NCBI RefSeq assembly: GCF_023101765.2
Contig: NC_064225.1
Location: forward strand, 5,580,001-5,644,000
From: Spodoptera frugiperda
Taxonomy: Eukaryota > Arthropoda > Insecta > Lepidoptera > Noctuidae
Reading direction: 5' to 3'
DNA length: 64,000 bases
Positions 37,527 through 47,200 of the stretch are shown here, piece by piece. Under the pieces are notes generated by a model, which saw only the letters and a list, made by a program, of their open reading frames with translations, was not told the DNA's origin and made no database searches. The position numbers and the translations under genes were made by a program. Within the stretch, counting starts at the first letter, position 1, and each line of letters begins with the position of its first letter.

Positions 37527-37729
37527 ATGACTGCCTCGTTGGCCGAGTGGTTGCAAGTGTGACTGCTGGGCAAGGGGTCTCGAGCTCGATTCCCGGGTCG
37601 GGTTAAGGATTGCTTGTAGTAGCACAGTGTCTGGAAATGTGCCCGGTATATGGCGATTACAACATAAATTATGAAAAGTGGGTATACATTGTACAGTGGC
37701 ATTACGTGCCATAATGTGCACCTCTGCTT
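37527..37729 (+). mobile_element. SINE family B with two internal deletions
   Basis: Intact head (GGCCGAGTGGTTGCAAGTGT and a B-box), then a jump straight to the TAGTAGCACAG block, and a second gap before ACAACATAAAT. The tail is degraded. The open frames on the minus strand here arise from this element. Confidence 0.75.
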
Positions 37730-37844
37730 ATATACAAAAGTATAAAAAAATATTTTATGCTTACCACATAAAATTACTTGAGTAAGTCTATAATATAACA
37801 ATTAAAACAATGTTTGTAATATACGAAAGCTTGTGAGTTAGTGT

Positions 37845-37975
37845 GTATGTTTATCATTCAATCTTGTCAAAACCGCTGAAGAGATCGGGATGAAATTTGG
37901 TACATGAGTAGATTATGGTCTGTGTGTTATATACAGGCTTTGTTCATGGGATCATGAGCGAAGCCACTGGTTGAT
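37845..37975 (+). repeat. RTE-like LINE 3' end (type 2), weak
   Basis: AAACCGCTGAAGAGATCGGG, ATGAAATTTGGTACATGAG and GAGCGAAGCCACTGG. Confidence 0.45.
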
Positions 37976-37979
37976 GATA

Positions 37980-39317
37980 GTCATACTATATTCACATATT
38001 ATTATAGAACTAAAATACCAATACATAATCCATATTCTCAAATCTAGTATCAAAATTTTAATTTAAGCCCCAATCTCCACATCACTCGAAATTTTTGTTC
38101 TATAAAATTTTCTCCCATTTTCTGTGAGCTTCAACGAACACGCAGACAAACATCAATTCAGATCAAGGAACCGCTGGCTCGGTGGTTAAATGGCTTGGAA
38201 TTATACATTCAGCTATTTAGGGGAGTTTACTGCTTATGGCATTAATATACTTAAGTATTTACTCTTATGTACGCAAAGGTATGCGTAAATGTAGACTAAG
38301 CTTAAATATGTTGAGAACATGTATCTTTGTAAGCAAATGTTGGGGCCATATTTTTGGGAATTTCATAAGAGTGTGTTTTATGCCTTTTGCCTGTGGTCGG
38401 TGCTGCGTTGTGTCTTTCACTTCGTTTTAATGATATTCTAGAGAGCAGGGAGTAAAGTTCCCTAAGAAAAGGAGGACCCTCCGATCAGGCGAGTTGGTCA
38501 TGCCTATCTGCCCAACTGTTGTTCGTTGGGATTTTCTAGCCATGTTTATTCGCATGTAAACTTCATATGTTATGCAAGATTTATGACGTCATCCGTTGAT
38601 TTGCTCGTCGATAGTCTATGTGCGACTGTCATCTGTCATGTGTCATGTTTCGCCACAATATGATAGCAAAGACATGGTTAAGGAGTATTCCTTAGTTACG
38701 TTTATAATGTTCTTAAGCAGACAAGAACTGCTTTGGGATACTATGGCAATATTTGTAACAGACACATTTTACGAAGAAGAAAGGTTTTAGTCTTCACGCA
38801 CCACACTTTTTCAATCAATTATAAGATTTTACGAATATCAAAAAAGAAAAATAACAGTAAAATTTCAAAAATATCTTCAATACCAAACCCTTCTAACATA
38901 CGAAAACGTGATTGAAAACGTATTCAAGCGTCGATAGTTTTTATTTTAAAAACTTGTGTCAAACGAGTTTCGGTCGGTGGACGGCGAAGCGAAATTGGTT
39001 TTCCACTTTTGAGCCCACATCCACGTTCCGTATCGGCTTGTTCTGTTTTCATTCGTTAAAACTGACGCCGGTTGTGTCAGCGCATTGTCGGACGTACGTA
39101 GCGTTCGTTAAAGAGTAGTGGGAATTAAATGTCAGAGTTCTCATCTTTTTAATGACGGGACGTCAAAAAGCGGACAGGACAGTCGTGATCAGGAAAATAA
39201 TGATGGCGGTTATTTTTAAGAGCCGTGTGACGTGTTAAATTATTTGGGTTAAACGGTTTACTTATGTTATGGATGAAACTCCTTCGCTGTTTATAATTAT
39301 TGGCCCTTTTTTAAGGA
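37980..39317. other. unannotated stretch, GC-richer at 38940-39115
   Basis: No gene recognised. 38940-39115 has raised CG content (TTTCGGTCGGTGGACGGCG, GGACGTACGTAGCGTTCG) and could be a 5' exon or promoter of the downstream gene, but there is no supporting motif. Confidence 0.3.
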
Positions 39318-39455
39318 GGGCAATTATCCGATGACTGTTCTCGCCTTGGGCAAGGCGAGAGTGAGTCTCTTACTGACTAAAAACCGCCTCGTCTTTACTC
39401 TTGCCTTTCAACCCAGAGCGTCGGTACCCGATAGACAGTCTGCAAATATTATGGG
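39318..39455 (+). repeat. family-4 repeat, diverged
   Basis: CGCCTTGGGCAAGGCGAGAG, CTCTTACTGACTAAAAACCG and TAGACAGTCTGCAAAT, with several small deletions. It runs into a family-6 fragment with GAAACTAGTCGAG. Confidence 0.65.
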
Positions 39456-40192
39456 CCCCGGCGTAACTTGAAACTAGTCGAGTAATCTCATCAAATAGAT
39501 GCATGAGTAATTCAGTATATGTCGTTTAACCCAATTAAATTATGATGTAACTGACGACAAGCGTAATTATCAGTGAGAGTGTAACCTTAATGATTTTTTT
39601 GATTTTAAGTATGGAAAAATTTAACAATGGAGGAAACATCCACAAGTATTTAGAACACAATTCAAATTTAGCTATGACGATTTAAAATAGACTAAAGATT
39701 ATATAGAATGATTTTAAAAAAACATTTTGTATATAAAAACAATGCAATCAAGCCCTTAAAACTTTTAAAACCGAACACACGAACGAATTGTTTTACAAAC
39801 CGACCGAAAAAGTTTCTCGACTTATCTGGCTTCTATCTAATCTTTGTTCCGGTATTTATTTCACATTGTAAACGCGTAAATTTAACGATAGTGTTCCATG
39901 TTGAACAGTATCGGTCCTTTACAGATCACTGAATGCGCTCCCGTAGTTTTGCTTTTATTTTGTTTTAATGGCTCTCCGTGTTTGTAGTAATTTGTGTTGG
40001 GTTAGAATTGGGGCGTGGCTTTTTGTAGTTTGATTTTGGAACTATGTCAGTTACTCGTATGACGTCGTCAGTTATTTTTGAGTGTTTTGTCGTCTATCCT
40101 TTTTTTAGTGTGTGATATAAGGCTGAGGTGCAAATACACTATTTAGGAATTACTTGTCGTAAGATTATGTTACAAGTATATTTTAGGAATCA

Positions 40193-40413
40193 TTTGACTG
40201 CACACTTGGTGCGGTGGCTAGGCAACCAGCTACCGCGCAACGTATATCGGGTTCGGCTCTCACACGGAATAACACTTTGTGTGATCTACAAATTTTTGTT
40301 TCGGGTCTGGTATATTTTCACATAGGTACACATTGTAACATTATATTTGTTACATTCTAGCATTTCTATTTACTTGGATGTATGTAAAATTCTAATGTGG
40401 AGCAACGTTTTTT
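40193..40413 (+). mobile_element. SINE family A, near full length
   Basis: Head ACTGCACACTTGGTGCGGTGG through to TGTGGAGCAACGTTT. The body is interrupted by a short AT-rich replacement around 40310-40385. Confidence 0.77.
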
Positions 40414-40624
40414 AAATAATAAAAAAATCCTATTCCCATACACAGCCCATAGTTTCTAGGCTACGTGCTATATCAAAAAAGTTAATCTTACCTTTAACAG
40501 ACATACAGTATAAACATCACAAATACCTACATCAGTCACATATCATCTAAATAACGAACACAGTCAATCACAATCACAAACCATGAACATCTATCAAAAC
40601 ATAACACACATACCTACTAATATA

Positions 40625-40765
40625 ACTCACTCGATGACGTAGTACCTACGGGTGAAGGCGGAAGGCACTTTGCTAGTGACGTCGACGTTAGCAATGGCAG
40701 CCGTCGAACTTCGTCCCCGTCAAGTGTCAGACGCAGACATCGGCGGTGGCATGTCGAATCAGCTT
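40625..40765. promoter_or_regulatory. GC-rich patch with CRE-like TGACGTCGACG
   Basis: A CG-rich 140 bp carries TGACGTAG at 40635 and TGACGTCGACGTTAGC at 40677. A short plus-strand frame from ATG at 40694 runs about 43 codons without a recognisable signature or a signal peptide. It may be a regulatory or 5' UTR segment 3.4 kb upstream of exon a. Confidence 0.25.
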
Positions 40766-41094
40766 ATATTTGCCTCAAAATGGGGGCAAATTTCCACCAA
40801 ATCATTCTCATTGATTGGTGAATAGGAAATGGGAAATTATTGGTTTAAGTTGTCGTTGTATTAAAGAGTTGTTTGATGTTGGGTTTTTTGGTGAGAGGGG
40901 TGAATGAGAACTTGTTAATATTGGTATTAATTTTTGCAATTTAGGTGTCGCAGTGTTGATGTTGATGATGTTTAAAGGTGGATTGATATTTGTAGTTAGA
41001 ACATTGATCTATTTGGATATTTCTTTTAGTGTTTATTGGTATTCCCTCCATTGGTGTCTATTTGCAGTTTTAAAATATAAAATATAAGTGTGGG

Positions 41095-41190
41095 AAAACC
41101 ATGCTTCGGCACGAATGAGCCGGCTCGACCGGCGATTGCTTACCATCAGGTGATCCGTCTGCTCGTTTAACAGCTTATACCATAAAAAAT
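41095..41190 (+). repeat. family-5 repeat with large internal deletion
   Basis: CCATGCTTCGGCACGAATGA and CCGGCTCGACCGGCGATTGC join directly to TTACCATCAGGTGATCCG, so the middle is missing. Confidence 0.65.
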
Positions 41191-41870
41191 AACCATATCT
41201 ATAAGTACCGTTGTAGAGATTATAATCACAGTATTGAAAAGACTCATAATTCCCTTTCTACAACAAAAAGGAGTTAATGGTAGTTACAAGAACTTCCACT
41301 AACATTATGTTGTAAGAAAACTTTTATACAATACAAAAACAAAACACGACGATCATGCACGTGATTCAGCGCAAAATACGTTCGCACCTCCGCCACCGCC
41401 CGATATTAAAATAATATCGGTCCAAACGCTAGGATTTACCAAAATAGTATTCCGTTTGCACAAACAAACCATAAATTTGGAGATTTAAAAAGCTTTTATC
41501 TTTGTTTGCCATGCTGTTTGGCGCAATACCATGTTGAATATAAAAATCGCTGCTTAAAATATCATGCTTCAATGCTGGGATACGCTTAACTGCGATTTCT
41601 GATATGAATATCTTAAACCTGAGCTGGAAACGTAAATGTATGGTCCATATTTCATTATTCTAGCGATAAAATGCGAGAAAGGTGGTTACTATGACCCGTG
41701 AGGCTGGTATTCGCGTCTTGAAGACGATTGATCGTTTGCCCTTACAACAGATGGGTTTTATATGATTTTTGGAGTTTACTACCGATTTGGTCTGATCTGA
41801 ATACTAGTATCTTATTTATTTATTACTTACCATAATTACCTCAAAAATACTTAAGTTAATAACTTTGTTT

Positions 41871-42121
41871 GACTGCCTCGTTTGTCGACGTGGCAAGCGC
41901 GACTGCCGGACAAGGGATCGTGGGTTAGATTCCCAGGTAAGGCAAAGGATTACTGGGAATTTATCTGTTTTTCGAAAATTTCTCAGTGGTAGCTCGGAGC
42001 CTGAAATTGTACCCAGTACCTATATGTGAAAATGTTGAAAAGTGGGTGGATATTGTGTAGCGGCATTATGTTCCGTAATGTGCACCCCTGCCTACCCCTT
42101 CGGGTATAAAAGGTATGACGT
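41871..42121 (+). mobile_element. SINE family B, near full length
   Basis: Head, TTTCTCAGTGGTAGCTCGGA body and CCCCTTCGGGTATAAAAGG tail are all present. A short deletion removes the CTCACCCCC region. Confidence 0.78.
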
Positions 42122-42835
42122 TGTTATGTTAATAACTTTAATAACTTGATTATAGCAAAAATAATTACAGTAAATTTCTTTAACAGACTTCCTGACATCC
42201 AATCCGTTTTATTGCAAACAGCTTCGCATAAATTCCCATACTAAATACGAACGCAAACTACCAGGCAATAATAAGTTGAAGAAGTATTAAGTGGCAGATT
42301 TCCAGAGCAAAAAGCCACGATAACAGCAGGGACGTCGTTTAGCGTTATAGCCGAACTTCTAACGAGCTGTCATAAACTGGGTATTTACTTGACGCACCTC
42401 CGAGTGTGCTCAAGGTAAAAATGTACTGTACGAGCGCTGTCGTAAAATCTTATGATGTTCCTTGAACGCCTGCTCTCCTGGTACCTAGAAGCAAAGAAGT
42501 GTTCTGCTGTTTTGAAAATTTTAGTGAACATCGTACGTTAAAACATAGTGCTTGTTTACATTCTAATATGCGGCATGTTTCTAGGTCAATTGGTGTTTTG
42601 GAATCTTGGTTGTAGGAAAGATTTTTATTTTTATCGTCCTTGCTTTTTATGGTAAAATCTTTTAGTAGCTGAGACTTGGTTTAATCGAGTAACATTCACT
42701 TGATTTTAGAGAATAATATCAGTTATTTTTCCCAAAGGAGGAAGGGATATCAAAATAGAACTTAATGGTCATAAAATTCTAAACAGCTTAGCTTACATAA
42801 TATTATGTATCTCGTAAGGCTTTAAAGAATATTTT

Positions 42836-42970
42836 TTTTTAGAACTTATGGCACCAGCTTCTACCCTATCAGTGGATGGATAACCTACCAGTACTTTTAA
42901 TAGTCAATTTTGCCTTTTAGTTTTTACTTTTTTTTTTTGTTTTTAGTTTTATGAAGTTACTTTCGTTTGA
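42836..42970 (+). repeat. second copy of the right side of the 25.2 kb element
   Basis: ACTTATGGCACCAGCTTCTA, GGATAACCTACCAGTA and TTTTAGTTTTTACTTTTT align with 25258-25375. The left arm is absent. Confidence 0.6.
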
Positions 42971-42984
42971 AAACCGCTAATCCC

Positions 42985-43072
42985 TATTGAACAGGTGTGG
43001 TGATTAATGTTCATTCCTTTTCCTTGTGGACAGGGCGATTCTCAGCAGTGGGCACGTATAGGCTCATGATGT
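42985..43072 (+). mobile_element. SINE family C, 3' tail
   Basis: GTGTGGTGATTAATGTTCAT, TCTCAGCAGTGGGCACGTAT and AGGCTCATGATG match the tail of the full-length copy at 60036-60345. Confidence 0.6.
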
Positions 43073-43717
43073 TTGATGCGAAATGATATCAGAGATAGAA
43101 ATAAAAATCATCTCCTTTTCAATACAAAACAACATGAGACAAGAAAGTAAGCTATCAGATACGGTACTGGTTCTGAAAATAAATTACAGTACCGATAAAC
43201 CACTAAACAGTAAAACAAAAAGAAGAGCTACCTGAATAAAGAAAGTAACGAAATATCTCAGTCACTAAAACAGACAAACAAACGAACGAACGAACAAAAA
43301 ACTTACTCGACAACTTCCAATTTTGTTTGACCTTGAAAACTCGTGAAAGTAAGAGAGAACACTTTTCTTCGTTCCCAGTACTTTGGAGTTAGTTATTAAC
43401 TTTCGTCCGTAGTGTCGGAGGAGTGACAATGAGTATAAATTGCCTATTACGACCACCATCATTATCAAGTTTGACAATGTCCTCCCGTCATACTTTTCAT
43501 TTTGGCCTCCTTTCTCCTTTTTATCCTTTGATTATAATCTAAAAATTAAACTCGGTTATTTCCTTGACGATACTGGTAAAAAGTTTCTTTATTTAGTTAA
43601 TTTTTTATTTCTGTTTAGCTGCTTCGGGCCTTGTTGGCATATAATAAATACTTAAGAATTTTGGTAAATATGGCATCTTTTTGTTTTCTCTGCCAATTTT
43701 TGTATGGCAAAATATTA

Positions 43718-43818
43718 ACCACCGTATGATTACTTAACCCAGTCCTTAGCAATTGTTTTCTAAACAAAATCCTTGCTAAGAAATAGTATAAGTAATCATT
43801 AAACATATCTGAGCACGG
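43718..43818. mobile_element. MITE G copy
   Basis: GATTACTTAACCCAGTCCTT...TAAGTAATCATTAAAC...TCTGAGCACGG. The arms are inverted around an AATTGTTTTCTAAACAAAAT centre. It lies about 230 bp upstream of beat-like exon a. Confidence 0.7.
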
Positions 43819-44050
43819 CAGTTAGTTCATGCAGTACTTGATAAACGCCTGATACGAAATGATTGAGTTATGTAAGATAATTTTTTTCTGCTTAAAACGA
43901 TTATAAATTGTTTGTGTAAGACCCACAAATTTTTGATCCGATTATAAGCGAAAATTTCAAAATTTAATAAAATAAATATGATGATTAAAACTCTTTTTTA
44001 TTAAACAGTCTTAACATTTTACTTATGCCAAATTTCTCTTTTGTCCACAG

Positions 44051-44259
44051 GTACAGTGAATACACTAAAGTCGCTGCAGATTCACGTACCGACAGCAGTG
44101 CTGACAGGTTACGACGCAGAACTAATGTGCACATACGAACTGGAAGGTGCACAGTTATACTCCATAAGATGGTATAGAAATATGATCGAGTTTTATAGAT
44201 ACGTTCCCAAAGAGTCGCCCGCGACTAAAGTATTCCCCGTAGCTGAAATTAAGGTTGAT
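44051..44259 (+). CDS. beat-like gene, exon a (first half of Ig1)
   Basis: The acceptor is a pyrimidine-rich tract ending in CAG at 44048-44050; the donor is GTAAGT at 44260. The exon is 209 nt, enters in phase 1 (two bases complete a split codon) and ends on a full codon. It encodes residues 1-70, including the first Ig cysteine (Cys27), the core Trp41 in RWYRN and the EFYRY segment characteristic of Beat Ig1. The first residues fit a mature N terminus just after a signal peptide, so only a short 5' coding part should be missing. Confidence 0.88.
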
Positions 44260-47200
44260 GTAAGTATTTTTGAGTATTTTCGTGTTTAATTTAATTACGA
44301 AATAAAAAAAAAACAGAATAAACCCAGCAATACTGTGCCTGAATCGGGAATCGAACCCGAGACGCCTTGACGGAAAGATTTCTTAGTAATAGCACGGAGT
44401 CTAGAGTTGTGCCCAGTATATAGCTATATGCTCACCTCCTATTACATGAGAAAAATGGCAAAGAGTTTACTATGAGACACGAGACATTACTAAGATACAA
44501 AACTTATTTTCTTGGACATATTTTAAAGAAATATTTTGGGTTTTTTTTTTAAACATTTAAGATTAGATATCAAACTATGGTTTGTATCTTATGTCCGTAA
44601 TGACAATTTGCTAATAAAAGTTTTTTTATACACATATAAACTAACATGGCAATGTGGGGAAACTACTGAGCAAAATTTTGAAAAAGTACTGAACAAATTG
44701 TACCAAGGAATTGAAAAGGACTTTCCATTGCAGGTAGCAGCTTCAGACCAGAACAGGGTGGTACTAACAGAGGTAGACCGCACATTGACGGGAGAGTACC
44801 AGTGTGAGGTGTCTGCAGACGCACCACTCTTCCACACAGACATCAAGGCAGCTATGATGGTAGTAGTCGGTGAGTTGCTTAAATAAATCTTAAAAGATAT
44901 GTTTAATATTCATTTATCATTTTGAAGTACAAGTATTGTGAATTGCTTGAAGATTTTGATATTTACGAAAATGTTTGAAAGGCTAAATATGGGTAGTTTC
45001 TTTGAAAATTCACAATGGATTTAAACTATCTTGCATTTGGATAGGGTTGTTCTGATCAGAAACCATTCGACGCTTATGTCAGTTTTGTACATTAGAAATG
45101 AGAGTTAGAGTAAGGTAATGGCTCAGTAACAAAGTAAAGTTGATATCAACAACCTAGTCGTTGGTCGTTTGGTAGAAATGACAATCAGCGAAAACAACTC
45201 CTTTGTGCCCATTATTTTAATAATAGTTTCTTTTTATTAATGGTGTGCTATAAAGTTTAAACTATCTATGTGTCTATCTTCTTGTTATTCACCCTAATTT
45301 ACTTGGAAAGACATTGCATTTTTAGTCATAGTAATTTTTCTTTGGCCATAATCCCCAACAACTTTGTAACAAAGTCTCAAGATGACAACAAATTCTTCAA
45401 GCCTACTGCTAATCCGAGCAGCTGTTAAAATCTCAACATTTTAATTCGTTCCTTTAATTTTTTACGAAAACAGATGCTTAAGTCTTCCATTTAGAATTTA
45501 CATAAATAAATTGCAATGTTTCCTTCAACGCCAAATATAGGGTTAATGTCTTGTAAACCAAATTTTCTTTTAAATTCCCCTTAGTTCGTCTGAATAATTT
45601 GCTACCATTTTGGGGGAACTTGTAAAAGGTACCCTGTTATTTATTTAATAAGGTTCATTTCGTTTTACTTTGTTTAATTAGGTCCTTCTGCTAATCTGGC
45701 AATTCCAGGCGTAAACTCTTTTGATGGACGATTTTCTGTCCTATTTAAACAGGCCTAAAGGATAAGTTGGATAAACTTTTAAATCGCACCGATTTTATTA
45801 ATTGTGCAACTTTTTTTATTTTTATTTACATTGTATGTAATGGATTTTTTAAACACTTCGCTCACTGTGTGTCTTTTTTACTAAATCGCAGTCGATAGTA
45901 CCAGGTCTTAACCAGATTCTTGTAAGGGTTATTATCCAAAATTAAGCAAACTTATATTTAATCTACTGTGATCCGGAGCTGCGGACTACCTAGTGGGTTT
46001 ACCGGGGCTCCGGCTCTAAAAGCAGGAGTGTTTTAGTCAGTAAGAATCTGACACTCCCTCTCGCCTCGCCCAAGGCGAAAAATCAATTGGATGATATTCC
46101 CCCTCAAAAAAAAAAACTATCCAATTCCTATTACCCACTACTTGTAATAAAATACTCACTCGTTTTTTTTTTCATCAGTTTATGATTTTTTGAACACTTT
46201 TTATAGTGTTATCGCAAACAGACGTTAGTTACAGATACACAAATAGTTTGATTGTGTGTTTACAAAGCACTCGAAGATCTGTCATGATGAAAACAAAGAA
46301 TCTATGAAAACAAATACCCCATCACACTCCAATCCACTTTGAAAATTATTTAGTTTTCAAACAAAGGCCTCTAATCCGTCAGAAAGGTTGAACCGGTCAC
46401 CATCTGCCCCAAACCCTTTCGCAGAATCTTTTATTAGGTTAACAGAAATATTGCATATTCACAATACAGATGGCGTTTTGTCGACAAAAATAAAACGAGT
46501 CCCTATTTCAATGGCAGAAGGTTGTTTTTGCCAATCAATTTATTTTAGATTTTTTTTTAACATTGAATTCCTTTTTTTTGTGTAACCATAAAAGAGTTGG
46601 TTTATATTTTTCTATGGAGAGCGTGTTTCGTTTGAATTTTTCCGGGTGAATATAGCATACGTGTATAAATATATTTCTATGTATGTATAATTCCAAGCTT
46701 TATCCTGTTGTTTTAATGGGGTATAACTAAACCATAAAAATCTGTCAAGTTGAAATCGAAGTATAGCAACTTTGTAACTGTTCCACATACATTCAATAAA
46801 ATTGACTGTCAAATTATCAGATGGTCGCAAATGCGGCTGCTGCTGCTGTGCAGTTTTCGGAGTTAGGGTGTTTTTTCACCAGAGATGTGCGATGCTTGGT
46901 TGCTGTAGCAATCATATTCATGGACCCAAATAGAATGGCTTGCTATAGATGGCTTCCCTATTGTCTACATAGTTCCATAGCTTACATATTAAATCCTCAC
47001 AGCATAGCTACATAGCACATATCTCGTGGAAAAGCACCCTAAGAAAAATATTTTTATATTTCGGTTATATAAGGTTCATTCGATTGTTTTAGTTATAAGC
47101 CCTATAAGTGATAAGTTTCTAAGAGCATGTCTATAATGCTTAGTACAGTATAACTTAATATAAATCTTTTATACAGTACACCTCTTTACCTATCGCTTCG

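Noticed and set aside
37335..37801. Minus-strand ORFs of 107-128 codons
   Set aside because: They run through a SINE B copy on the opposite strand.
43265..43477. Minus-strand open frame with hydrophobic start and a GTAAGT donor near 43302
   Set aside because: No family signature and no partner exon; one donor in AT-rich DNA is weak evidence.
44536..44733. Long open frame running into exon b, suggesting a bigger exon
   Set aside because: A good acceptor at 44733, phase agreement with exon a and the Beat alignment all place the exon start at 44734.
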